The position numbers and the translations under genes were made by a program. From positions 1-64,000 of the forward strand of contig JAQJVL010002628.1 of assembly GCA_035578905.1 (NCBI GenBank): 64,000 nt of DNA, read 5' to 3'. Within the stretch, counting starts at the first letter, position 1. Every line of letters starts with the position of its first letter. The notes beneath the pieces were generated by a model. That model searched no databases. It saw nothing but the letters and a program-made list of their open reading frames with translations, and had not been told where the DNA came from. This document shows, piece by piece, positions 47,673-58,872 of this stretch. Origin of the DNA: Stictocephala bisonia (lineage: Eukaryota; Arthropoda; Insecta; Hemiptera; Membracidae).

Positions 47673-48240
47673 AGTAAAGTTCTCACACTTCTTACTACCT
47701 ATTTTGAAAATTGTTATATCACCTCTTCCCATTCATCTAGCATTATCTTATTGTTTAACACCACCATAAACATACTCTTTAACCATTGCAACCTTCATTC
47801 CTGGTTTTCCCATCATCTTCATCACTTTCTACTGTGTTCAGCAAACCTAATAAGGAAATGAAAATAAAATGAAGGCATTCTGTGATTAGATAGTAAATAT
47901 TACATTTCCCTAATCATTCAATATTTGTAATAATAAAGAAAAGTTGTTATTCACTCTCCATTACTAAAATTAAACAGTTCTCATAAATTATTGTACTCTC
48001 TTTATAAAAACAATTAATGTTTCCATTTGTACATTTTAACTATACAAAATATAATTTAATAGAAATTGTTTTAATTCAAATAAAAATTAATATGACCCTC
48101 TCCTCATTGTAAAATAAAACTTTCAGATTATAACTTCTATGTTATTTAATTAATCTTGATTTGCTTTTATTGTATGTAGAATCATAATAAGATAATATAA
48201 CTTAAAGTACAATAAAAATAATTAATAAGTTTTGTGTTAC

Positions 48241-48450
48241 AAACACTCTTTGATATATTAGAGAGATAGAACATCAGCAAACTTACCTTAAAAGACAAGT
48301 TCACTAACATCAGAGTAATAGTCACAAACACAAAATATGTCTACTACTCTGATGTTAGTGAACTTGTCTTTTGCTGATGTCCTATCTCTCTTAATTCCTG
48401 GCCTAGTGCCCTTTAACCTAACCTAAAAAAAAACAATCTTTGATATAATA
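48241..48450 (+). mobile_element. retroposed 170-bp hairpin sequence with target duplication
   Basis: The 170 bp from 48261 to 48430 are flanked by AAACACTCTTTGATATATTA and AAACAATCTTTGATATAATA (18 of 20 identical) and end in an A tract, the mark of LINE-mediated retroposition. The insert folds on itself: 48290-48317 is the exact reverse complement of 48345-48372, with further outer pairing to 48391 after an 11-nt bulge in the left arm. The loop is 27 nt. The parent RNA is not recognised. Confidence 0.75.
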
Positions 48451-51160
48451 TGTAAATAGTGTATGTTTAGATAATTGACCAAAAGAAAATATTATGTATA
48501 GCGACAGTTAGTAAAATTAAATTTATTTGATGCAGCCAAACTGCAACCTCTTAATCCATTGTGACATAAAATGAATCTGTATTATATAATTATGTAACTT
48601 AATTAATACTAAAAATAAGTAGTCTTACTTAAATGAGAAGTATTTCCAAGTCCTCCATGGTGTGGATCTGTTTCACAGGTCCTTTTCCTTGAGATGCATT
48701 TGTGATCTGGCCTACTATCACTAGTTACTTAGAGGCTACTAATTACAAGGTATATTCAGTCACTTATTCGTATATTGAACCTAACCTATCTACTAGTATG
48801 CCATTTTTTTTTTTTTTTTTTTTTTACATTTAGCAAGGTTATTTTTTAAAAAATGTTGAAAATATTTAATATAATCTGATTTTACAATGTTATGCATATT
48901 TTTTATAAATGTAAATAGTTAATGATAAAGCAGCTTTCATAAATATCAGGGATTTAAATAATTCTTTTAATTTGTGTAAATGATAAAACTTAGTATTGGG
49001 CATATTGGGGGGAGGAGAGGGACCATGCCAAGAAAATAAGGAAATATTGCATTATAAATAAAAATTCCAAAATATACAAATTGCCAAACATGTTACCTAC
49101 TTTAATCAAATATACAGAGTGTCCCAAAAGTAAAGTGCCAAACTTCGGGAAATGGTTATACAGGTCAAATTAAAAAGAAAATCACGAATAAATGTTTTTC
49201 CAAAATTGCTTTGTTTACCAGATATCCGCCATTTAGTTGGCAGATATCCGGAATTTTTATCTCCGAGTTGGCTGAACCAATCTTCATGAAACTCGTTATG
49301 CATGTTAAAATAATAAATACCTGTTCTAGAAAAAGTCAACGTGATCCAATTTCAAAATGGCGGCCATTTTAAAATTTTAAACAGACATTGCGGAAAAACA
49401 GCAAAATTATGAACATGGGTTTTAACCAATTTTATTACCAACCTGGTATTACACTATAACAAAAATTATAATCAGACAAAAAATTACCAAGATATATTGA
49501 AACTTTTCAATAATACATTAGGGTGTTAACAATGGCTTTGAAGTTAGGATAGGATGTAATTGAATGGTGTCGTTGTACATGAACTGGACTAGAATTAAGT
49601 TTTGTGAATGGAAAAGGAAGGTTACGGTTTGTTTTAAAATGTGGTTACTCACCCAAAACAGCTGACTGGATGTATCAAGGGAATGTGCTGGAGGTTATGA
49701 CGATGGTTCTACTAGTTGAATTGGGGGTTGTAAATCGCCCAATCAATGCTGGTTGACAGTGTGGAACAACAAGAAGCAAAGTGTTGCCTGTCCCTTCTGC
49801 CAACTCTGTTGGTGGGGAGGTGGAAGGGTGATGCACTGTCCCTGTAGGTGGTTGCTAGCAGTAAAAAAACCAACTCAAGGATCGGTTATGGTTGCAGATG
49901 TCGAAGAGTTCTGTCCTCAATGAATTGAAGGATCCAAAAAGGTTGTGGACTTTATTGTTCTTTTCTTTGAGCTTGCAGTTCTCTTCGTTAAAAAACATTA
50001 AAGTGTGTAATTCCAGCTTAAAAACTTACACTGCACTATCAAAAAACTTGGAAATTTCACTGTTAGTGATACTGTTAATCCACGAATTCGCAAGGTAATC
50101 CAGGAATGGAGGACCAAAAATATGAGCGTGCACCGACGCTATTAAGTAAATTCAAGACGCTATGATAATAAATGAAACACTTGTAAGAAATGTAACTGTA
50201 TGTTTATTGTAAAGATTGAATTACTGACTAAATGATATAATTATAAGTATGAAATGTAGTGAATTGAAATGAATGAATTGCTGGCTATGAAAATGATGGA
50301 AGAATGTATACTTAAAAATAAATGAATGTTAGCCTGTGTAGCTTGAAGTGAGGATCGCACGGCTGGGATGTTAGGACGATACTAAAGGTAGTTTCTCTAA
50401 AAGCCACCCCCACTCTGCCGGAAAGGAGTGAGGGAAGCAAGAAGAAAAAACCTCCTTTTGCCTCAACAGTACAGTATATCCAGAAACCAAGAGATGAATG
50501 TTTTCAATGTTGGAGATCTATCAGTCTTTCTTAGCACTTACAAAATACAGATAATACTTATAAAAAACCCCAAGTTAATATCACACTAAACAAAATATAA
50601 ATTATAAACAATATTGAGAGACAGAATTGGGACTGGCAACCCCCACTGAGCCAACAATCAGCTGTTCAATACCGATGATGCAGTATAAGTAGCAAGACTA
50701 TCTGAAGTCACAGCTGATTTGGTTGTTTATTTAGCGTATGACATATTATATGAAAATGTATGTTGCATTATGTAATAAAGAATCGATTTACAGTAATTAA
50801 ATAAATAAAAAGCTAACGCCAAAGCTTTGAAATAATTAAAAAACAAAAGGCCAATGTGATCGGCCGGTGGCAAAATCGCGTTATCTTGGGTAGCCGATGG
50901 CCCTCAAAGTGTTAAACTACTTAAAACAAAAAACTAAATTACATAATACTCCTGGTACAAAACCTTCAAAGATTAAGTAAGGAGCCACAAGAAGAGCACC
51001 GAACTACATTATGACTTATGTGGAAGACATGGATCATGTGGAAGACATGCCCTCGCCCATACATACACGTACTAAGCTACAGTTGCACATCCACACTCAT
51101 AAACAACTTTTACAAAGTTACACATCCATACAACAACTCTTATGAAGCTCCACACACACA
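48451..51160. other. intergenic stretch with isolated transposon-end traces
   Basis: ATACAGAGTGTCCCAAAAGT at 49113-49132 looks like the end of a common insect DNA transposon, without a partner. A T run lies at 48808-48827. GGCCCTCAAAGTGTTAA ending at 50915 looks like a lone piggyBac-type end in TTAA. On the minus strand, 48715-48638 reads ITNASQGKGPVKQIHTMEDL with a possible acceptor before it, but nothing confirms an exon. Confidence 0.45.
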
Positions 51161-51164
51161 TGTC

Positions 51165-51391
51165 ACAAAGCTAGAGGGTTTCGAGGATTATCGCAAGATA
51201 ACTGAGTCAAGGAACATCGAGCGTGGCTGTCCCTTGGATAGGTGACCGTCTGAGCGATCCCGCCCTTGCACGCAGCCTGCCTGTCAGGTTACTGGTGGTG
51301 GTTCGGAAGTCACCCTTAAGCCGTTGGTCCCCAGGTTAAGTTTTAGAGAGGGCTTCTTAGCCCTAACTTTGTCTGGTAAAATAAGACATCC
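51165..51391 (+). mobile_element. 5S rRNA-derived SINE
   Basis: Plus strand. CAAGGAACATCGAGCGTGG and CCTTGGATAGGTGACCGTCT match the internal promoter half of 5S rRNA (A box to C box). The body then reads TGGTTCGGAAGTCACCC, TTGGTCCCCAGG, AGAGAGGGCTTCTTAGCCC and TCTGGTAAAATAAGACATCC, the same body as in the tRNA-headed SINE at 44950-45143. Confidence 0.85.
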
Positions 51392-51399
51392 CTTAAATT

Positions 51400-52745
51400 T
51401 ACTTTTTTTAACACAGGCACACAATCAGTGCCAGTGCATTAATATTGACAATATACTGAGTTGTGTTAGACATTGTATGAACACAGACTCCTGTGCGATG
51501 AGTTAACATTAATTTTTGTAAATAATAGTGATTAATATCAAGTGTCAAAATAGTGTCTAACTAAGACTTCATGTTTTTTGTAATTATTTCATGGAGTTGA
51601 ATTTAATTACTTAGAGTGTGAAAGTAAAAGAATAGTTTGTAGCCAAAGTGGAATCACCTTATTTTTTGGACCCTGTTGGACCGAAAGAAATTTGGTGTCA
51701 GAAGTGGGATAAGGTGATTAATTTATTTTATTTTTTTTAATTTATATTTTATTTTTAAAATTGCTACTATAAAAGTGGAACTGACAGTAAGTGAGTTATA
51801 ACAACAGCTGGAAGAATGAGACCTTGACACAGCTGGAACCAAGGGTGTACTACAACGTCTAAGGCAAAACATGTTGGAAGTGGGTGAGGATCCTGAGTAA
51901 GTTTTTTTTCGAAATACAAGGTGATTTAAGTAAGCTGTTATAAAACTTAGAGAATACAGTAATTTAAAAGGTAATTTGAATAAATAGGTAAATTACAAGA
52001 AAATTTGAATAGTTTAAATAGTAAATTTCAAGAAAATTATAAAGCTCTAGATAATCTTCAGAATAATTTAGAAAGCAGACTACAAGGAAATTAATTAAAA
52101 TAGTTAAAGCATGAAATGGAACAGATTTCCAAAGTTTTAGAAAATAAATAAGATTTTAATAGTGTTAAGAGGATAAATACAATAACCTTGAGAATGAATT
52201 ATATAGTTTAAAAAGTAATGTCGACACTATTGAATGTAGATTAGAGAGTAGGTTAGAAAATATTTAGAGAATAGAGCACATGGTTTTGGTGAAGTTGAGA
52301 ATATGTCAGTGAGCTCTTCAAGGGATTGAGACCAAGCATGACCTCTACACTGGCGGGTACCTACTTGTCTGAGGGAGCAAGACCCCATCCTGTCAGTACC
52401 TGAGACCGCACCAACAGTGACGCCCTCGCCCAGCTTAATACCAAACTTTGATTAAAAGATGTGTTGGGCTAAAAAGCCCATCAAGCAGCAGCAGGGAAAC
52501 TAAAAAGGGTTGATGGGAAGGGGCGGCTGTCTACATGTAACATAAGAGGCCAGAGAGTTGCATCTTTATCAGGATGTACGCACATGGGTGGTCAGCGTAG
52601 AAGCCTCCTTCTAGACTCAGGTGCAATGATGACTATTCTATGCCGTGACATCATGCGTCTCCAAAAGAAGTTGTCCCCAGGGACGTGGGCGCTGTGAACA
52701 GCCATGGGAGACTCAATACCAGCTCTTATCCAAGAAACCTGTTTC
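51400..52745 (+). mobile_element. degraded Gypsy-like LTR retroelement fragment
   Basis: Plus strand. TGGTGTCAGAAGTGGGAT (51693-51710) is a typical primer-binding site just after a 5' LTR, so the LTR likely lies before 51693, but its start is not defined. Downstream, 51771-51899 translates, with stops, to a SAP-like motif at the gag start. Lys-rich, heavily mutated sequence follows. At 52605-52640 LLLDSGAMMTIL is the active-site motif of a retroviral-type aspartic protease (Asp at 52614-52616). RT, RNase H, integrase and 3' LTR are not seen. The fragment ends where the next element begins. It is non-functional. Confidence 0.7.
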
Positions 52746-52759
52746 TCTCATGATTTAAT

Positions 52760-54023
52760 TTACTGATCTATGTTAATTAGCTACACATCAGATCATTTTT
52801 TTTAATGTTATATTTCGGCTTTACTATCTGAAGTCATTTTCAAATACTTAACAACATAAACAGTTTTTAATAAAAATATAAATTAATTAGTTGATAATAT
52901 GTTTTTAAATATATTTAAAAGACGATTTTATAAATGAAAATAGTTGAATATATAGTACATGGATTTTTATAAAAATTGTTTAGTTACATATTAATGTTGA
53001 ATTTTATTTAATACTTCTGATTTAATAGTAGGCAGGTATATTGGGCATAAGGTGGCACTAGGTTGTTAAATGCAGCTCTCTACAGCCATACATGCTGCTT
53101 CTTTTATTGTTCTTTCTTTCAACGTGCTTTCTTTATATACTAAACTTGTTGCTGACTATTATTAGCTGCGAAAAAGATCAATTAATCTTACCACGCAAGG
53201 TTCACTTTCTGGTCATGTTCTTCTTTCCCAGGCAGCCTTTAATTTTTCTTTCATCATGGCTCTTCGTTCTTCTGTCCATTTGGCTCCTGTTTTCTTCTTT
53301 TGGTTTCTCTCTGACTCCACTTCCCATTTGCATATTTTAGATCTATAAACGGATCTAATGGTAATTTCATTTTTGAATTCCTGAAGTCCACATATTTGTT
53401 TTGATTTTTCCTGTGGCTTCTAGTATTTTCTTCAGCCTGTTTCCTGGCAGGTGTTTGTTGTGACTGTCTCTTTTCCGGATATCGGCTGCAAGGTTTGAGA
53501 GCTTTTCAGTTCTTGTGCGGGATTGTAGTCGATATCCTTTGTCACCGAGTTTTGGGCCTAGAATTTTCCTGATGATTTACGTTCTTCTTTAAGGATGTTT
53601 TCGAGGGTTCCTTTTCTGTTGATGTCTAAAGTTTCATTTGGGTATAGGATTTCAGGTCTGTGTTATAATGTAGAATTTTGGTGAGGATTGATAGGCATTT
53701 TTTATTGTAAATGTTTTGCATTCGGCTTAAATTAAAATGCTGACCATTATCATTAAAAAATTCAATTAAAAATTCTAAATTAATAAATGACTAAACAATT
53801 TTTATCAAAATTTATATAGTATATATATGCAACTATTTTCATTTATCAAATCATCTGTTAAATATTGTAAGAAACATATATTCAACAAATTAATTTATAT
53901 TTTTATTAAAAACTGTTTATTTTGTTAAGTGTTTTGAAAATGGCTTCAGATTGTAAAGCCGAAATATACCATTTAAAAAAAAAAAAATGATGGGATATGT
54001 AGCTAATTAACATAGATCAGTAA
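52760..54023. mobile_element. TA-flanked DNA element with about 260-bp inverted ends
   Basis: TTACTGATCTATGTTAATTA (52760) and its inverse at 54004-54023 begin long inverted repeats, about 52760-53030 against 53760-54023, imperfect but colinear (TATTTCGGCTTTAC, AAACAGTTTTTAATAAAAAT and others). TA flanks CTGATC on both sides, fitting a TA-target (Tc1/mariner-group) element. The centre (53090-53700) is a piece of a LINE, not a transposase. Confidence 0.8.
53090..53700 (-). pseudogene. LINE C-terminal fragment (RTE-like) inside the inverted-repeat element
   Basis: Minus strand. LRKILGPKLGDKGYRLQSRT (about 53590-53530) then EKLSNLAADIRKR (about 53510-53470) and later ENTRSHRKNQNKYVDF (about 53430-53380) match the region after RT in RTE-like LINEs. 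It is frameshifted and truncated on both sides. Confidence 0.65.
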
Positions 54024-54039
54024 TGAACATCATTACACA

Positions 54040-54690
54040 AAATACATACCGTCAAGAATTGATTTAATTTACCTGCAGTATAAATTGTTTTCTTAGTTGT
54101 TAGACTTGTTACTCTTTGAGAATCGTGGAGGGAGTGCTGCTTGGTATTCCATACCCTGTAGATATGTCCATCTTCTTTCTTGTGCCTCTAATTACTTCAT
54201 CTACCACTTTAATCTTTTCTTCAACTGTCAAAATGTTACAACTACGTTTAGAACTCATCTTTACTAAGAACATTTTCCATAAACTAACCAAACACTTATC
54301 AGACTAATAAACTAAGATCTTCTTAGACAGACTTGCGAACTCCAGCAGCGACTAAACATGTCAAAACTAAATGAAATGTTACTACACTTTTCGAATCAAA
54401 GATATTTATCAATATGAATTGTATTTGTTGGCTTTGCACTAGATATATAGGTTTAAGGTGATTCAAATTAAAGATCTATTTGTGCTTAACAAATGTTGAA
54501 TAAGCTCTCATTTATTTTTTAATAATTGAGGTTTTTAAAAGAATAAGAGAGGTTTCCGTATTAAAGACATTCGATTGTATCTTATAATAGAGTACAAGAT
54601 ACAATTGGGACCGGTCCGAACTAATTGGGACTGAATCATGTTCGGTTAAGCGGGAAGTTTGGAATAGGCGGATTAATGTAAAATATAAGC
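54040..54690 (-). mobile_element. pogo/Tigger-like transposon 5' fragment
   Basis: Minus strand. The ORF from the ATG at 54258 to 54109 encodes MSSKRSCNILTVEEKIKVVD and STGYGIPSSTPSTIL, the CENP-B-type helix-turn-helix at the N-terminus of Tigger transposases. The rest of the transposase is missing. AATTGGGACCGGTCC and GTTCGGTTAAGCGGGAAGTT (54605-54660) resemble Tigger terminal sequence. Confidence 0.7.
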
Positions 54691-55166
54691 ATATTGACTG
54701 GATAAAGGCATAAACATCTGCAAAGTTGAAGCAGATACAATGGGTGGTTCAAGGTTACGCCCTTTTGCCCCATTTCGAATATCCTTTAAACACGTCCGGC
54801 CGACTAGTAAATAGGCCTACATATGTCTTGTTATCTGTCTATTCTTATGCCATATCTCTATACTCAATCTTGATTCGTAACGAGTTATGATTCGTTTAGG
54901 TTCTGTTAGTTTTTTGTCAAATCACAAATTTCAGTATTGATATTTCAAGGAGAAAATACTATTAATTATTTTTCAGCTTTATAAACAATCTAGGAGGGGA
55001 TAATATAATGGGAAATCAACAATATAAATTTTCTGTACTTAAGTTTCAACTTGATACTTGATACTTTCGATCCGACTACACAGCTCAGTGAAAGTCGGAA
55101 GAGAGGGGCAGTGACATTTGATGACTAACAATGACAGAATGGCCAATGAGACGACAATGGCCACTA

Positions 55167-55289
55167 NNNNNNNNNNNNNNNNNNNNNNNNNNNNNNNNNN
55201 NNNNNNNNNNNNNNNNNNNNNNNNNNNNNNNNNNNNNNNNNNNNNNNNNNNNNNNNNNNNNNNNNNNNNNNNNNNNNNNNNNNNNNNNN
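55167..55289. other. assembly gap, 123 N
   Basis: A run of N. Any ORF crossing it is meaningless. Confidence 0.99.
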
Positions 55290-56195
55290 TGTTTCCTCAC
55301 CAAAAATGATATATAATGAACAGTGTTTCCATATTGCTACATATACAAATAAGTAATTTTAATAAAACGCAAATTAATTCAAGTAACAGTTCATTACAAG
55401 AACCTGATATGAGACAGTGGCAGATAGCTGCAACAAAACAAAGATTTCCAAATTTCTCCTCATTCAAGGTTGTGGGGAACATTTTAAAGAAAATGCTTTT
55501 GTAATAGGAAGTTAAAAAAAAATGTTTGCAACACTTACACGACAAACTTGTAAAACTGTCCTAAAGTAATTCATCATTACAGTCTTGTTCTTTATTTTTA
55601 AACAAATTAAAGAAATGTTTAAAAATGATAATATAAACTCATGGCTAAGAATACTATTAACAAAATAATATCACAATAGTTTAAATTGCACAAAAACTAT
55701 ATGGTTAAATTATATTTTATTTATTAATGATGATATTGTCCACTGATTTGTATAATTATTTTCTTATTAGCAATGTTCATATTTTTGCAAACTATAACTT
55801 CCTAATTGTGTTGGATAGAGCCAAAATTGAATAAATTTATGCGTATTGGTGCTATTAGTTTTAGAGACAGTTATGTAAAGCAGGTTGTATTTTTATACAT
55901 GCATGCAGTGGCAGTACCATAGAGCACAGAATAAGAATAGACATGATATCAGTACCCACTATTTAAAGCCAGTTGTCAGAGTAGATGCCTACCGAATATG
56001 GCAGCCAGCTCGATGACTCACCCCAGTACTGCGCGCTACAAGCACTGCTGGAGTGACAGCACTATAAAATTGGAAGTACCGCATTAGAATTCTTATAGAA
56101 TCAGAATTGTTGTTATTTCTTATTATATCTTATCTTATTATCTTGTATTAATGTATGAACCAATGGAATTATTGTTTTTGTTGTGTGATAGAAAA
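55290..56195. other. stretch after the gap, one open segment of unknown nature
   Basis: 55316-55504 is open on the plus strand and contains LQEPDMRQWQIAATKQRF. It has a weak acceptor (CATTACAAG at about 55400) but no good donor, and matches nothing I know. The remainder is AT-rich. Confidence 0.3.
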
Positions 56196-56199
56196 TATC

Positions 56200-56340
56200 T
56201 CTGTACGTGTATGGGTGGACAGGTAGGTCAATACCTCTGTACGTGTACGGTTGGGTGGGTGGGTCAATACCTCTGTACGTGTATGGGCGGGTGGGTAGGT
56301 AAATACCACTGTATGTGTATGGGCGGGTGGGTGGGTATAT
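56200..56340 (+). repeat. 36-bp minisatellite, array 4
   Basis: About four units, plus orientation: CTCTGTACGTGTATGGG, then CGGGTGGGTAGGTAAATACC. The block GGGCGGGTGGGTGGG lies near 56320. The array is followed directly by stem-loop copy 2. Confidence 0.93.
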
Positions 56341-56358
56341 TTATTTGTGATGTGTCTG

Positions 56359-56410
56359 ACGATGATAGCCTTGCTATCGAAAGGCCTCACTATTAAAGTT
56401 TTTATTGGTT
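56359..56410 (+). repeat. conserved stem-loop and 3'-end motif, copy 2
   Basis: CTGACGATGATAGCCTTGCT, ATCGAAAGGCCTCAC and TTTTTATTGG parallel 39957-40020. The stem GATAGC/GCTATC differs in sequence from copy 1 but keeps its position. Confidence 0.6.
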
Positions 56411-56691
56411 TAAATTGTGTTATTTTTATTTACATTACAACTGTAGGTGGCGCAACTTTTCTCTTTTCTTATACCTATGATCATGACTAAGCCAGTTTAC
56501 TTGTAATTTTTGTTTAATATTGAAGGAAATTTCAACCATCTACTGTACCTACAATTCATTTATAGGTAAAACCATTGATTTTACTATACATAGAAGATAG
56601 TTCCATCCAATGTTAAATTTTGAGGCACGGAAAATGGGAGCGACCGTGCTGCAACCTGTCGGAAATTGCCTCCAGTTTCGACTGTTCGGTT

Positions 56692-56780
56692 GCACAACCT
56701 GTGAGCAGTAAAGGAACTAATCACTCCCTCTCATTCCCCCATTCTCTCTCTCTTTCTCTTAAGACTCGCCCGGAAGTACT
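56692..56780 (+). repeat. dispersed repeat, copy 2
   Basis: GCACAACCTGTGAGCAGTAA and the following pyrimidine-rich stretch to CCGGAAGTA match 5568-5650. Confidence 0.6.
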
Positions 56781-58069
56781 GGTCTACTGCTGTCTCCCCT
56801 CCATCTTGCCTTCCGTCATTGCTGATAAACGATCACCTTATCGCAATCAAGTCTAGCCATCCAGATGTTGTACATTCCAATACCCTTCCACCTCTACGTA
56901 CTTACTACAGTATCAACATTCTTTCTTTATAACTCAACCAGATGTAGATGAAATTAAGAGTATTGTTAAATTAATAAACATTTCTATTATTATTTCAACT
57001 CAACACTAGTATTATGTTTTGAACAATTGATTTTGTACATAACATGTACATATGGGACAAAATTGATATATACTGTACATCTCAAATATAACCTTTCATT
57101 ACCAACATATTTTCACTTTGACTAGAGAAGTGAGTGAAAGGTGTAGGTCAAACCTATAAAGCAAATGCATGATTTTGTTGTAGGTTATTATGGAGTCTAT
57201 TACGGAGTCTATTATGGAGTTTAAATCAGTGCTCGAGTTGCGCGCAATACCGATTTCAGATAGTCCGTCCAGTCTTGGCCGCTCAAAAATGCAACTTAGA
57301 CCACAAGCTATGCTATAGAAATATTTCCGTAAATATCACAATTCGTCAAAAATAACTTGAATTGTCTGTCACTGGTCTGATTGATTCCGAATAGCACCAA
57401 ACTTATACTACAAAATAAGCACATATCTGATTATTCTGTGCTTATAACTTCTTGGTTATTGGTAAAATATAATAATTATCTATATCAGCTGAACTTAACG
57501 TTCAGTTTTTCCTGTAACGTTTTCCTGTAACGTTTTAGGTGCAGCTCGGATGTTTTGTCATAGGACCCTCTTCCTATCTCTCATTAGTGATTTAAATTAT
57601 CACCGTAATTAATGTATGTCCTAATTAATCTAATTTGTAGCTAAATAACTGTAAATAATATAATTTGTTTGACTTTTATTTATCTTTTTAACCGCAGAGG
57701 TTTAATATAAGTATGTTTGCCATTCATTTAAATGTTAATATTAAATTACAATAATTTTTAAACATGTATAGCCTAAATAACTCCCCACAGATTTAGAGTT
57801 GAAGTGTTTGGCTATTAATAAAGAGCCCTGTTCTTCTAATTAGGATTAATTTAATTTACCTTATTTGAAAGTGTATGCTTATCATTAATATATATATATA
57901 TTTGGTGGTGGCTTCAGTTTGAAACCATATTATTAAAGTTATGCACAAAACCCAAAGTTACGTATTATTTTTTAACTATATTATTGTTAATTTGTAATAG
58001 TTATTTGTTTATATAGTTTTGTTAGTTCTGTTTTGTTAGTTATTTATATAGTTGTTAGTTCAATGGAAA
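56781..58069. other. intergenic stretch without recognisable features
   Basis: AT-rich. A short triple TATTATGGAGTCTATTACGG-type repeat lies at 57185-57222, and a duplicated TTTTCCTGTAACG at about 57508-57533. Confidence 0.55.
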
Positions 58070-58500
58070 CATATCACAACAGTGGAAAGTAATAAATAGT
58101 TTGACAGGAGAGGCCTCAAACAAGAAAATAGAGCGCATTGAGTTACAAGACAGAACAATCACGACAGACCCAAGCGTTATCGCAGATGAGATAAACAAAT
58201 ACCTCATCGCTGTCCAAGCCGACCGACCTCGTACAGTTCCCACATCGAATCTCCCACCTATTCGTTCTTATCCACAATCATTCTTTATAGAGTCAACTAC
58301 TGTAAATGAAATTAAAAAAATAGTGAAAAATTTAAAAAATAAAAAATCAACAGGTTTTGATATGATTAGTGTTCATTTATTAAAATTCATTATAGATGAA
58401 ATCGCTTCAGTACTGGTAATTAGCGTCAGTTTTAGTACTACCCTGGCATTTTCTCTGAAATGTTGAAGTTAAGTTCAGTTTTTCCAATATTAAAGAAAAA
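58070..58500 (+). mobile_element. short LINE fragment before the RT core
   Basis: Plus strand. WKVINSLTGEASNKKIERIE (about 58084-58145), VIADEINKYLI (about 58174), INEIKKIVKNLKNKKSTGFD (VNEIKKIVKNL-NKKSTGFDMIS, 58300-58365) and LLKFIIDEIASVL are the linker and first RT segment of a CR1-like LINE. The rest is absent. Confidence 0.78.
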
Positions 58501-58540
58501 TAATTCTTTAATTTTTAATTAATAAAAAATAAAACATAAT

Positions 58541-58872
58541 TATATTTTCAGGAATTTTAATATTGATATAACATAAAATGATTTTTTTTCTTGACTAGAA
58601 GCCATTGTCATGAAACACATGTACAACTCTCTTGTTCACGTTTTTGAATTATTTGTGTCAATAGTTTTAGATTATTTTTATACTTTAACTGAATTATATT
58701 TTCAGGAATTTTAATATTGATATAATATAAAATTATGTTTTTGTTTGTTTTGTTTTTGACTAAAAGCCATTGTCATAAAACACATGTACAACTCTCTTGT
58801 TCACGTTTTTGAGTTATTTGTGTCTAAAGTTTTAGATTATTTTTATACTTTAATTGAATTATATTTTCAGGA
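58541..58872 (+). repeat. tandem repeat, about 154-165 bp, two copies plus a start
   Basis: TATATTTTCAGGAATTTTAA (58541) recurs at 58695, and TATATTTTCAGGAATG begins a third copy at 58860. GCCATTGTCAT-AAACACATG and CTCTCTTGTTCACGTTTTTG occur in both complete copies. Confidence 0.9.

Noticed and set aside
51165..51391. 5S rRNA gene
   Set aside because: Only the internal promoter half is recognisable, and it continues into a SINE body shared with a tRNA-headed SINE.
55085..55316. ORFs across the N run
   Set aside because: They consist mainly of unknown residues and are artefacts of the gap.
55316..55504. Coding exon of a second gene
   Set aside because: The open frame is short, the donor is weak and no family is recognised. 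It is kept only as an unexplained open segment.
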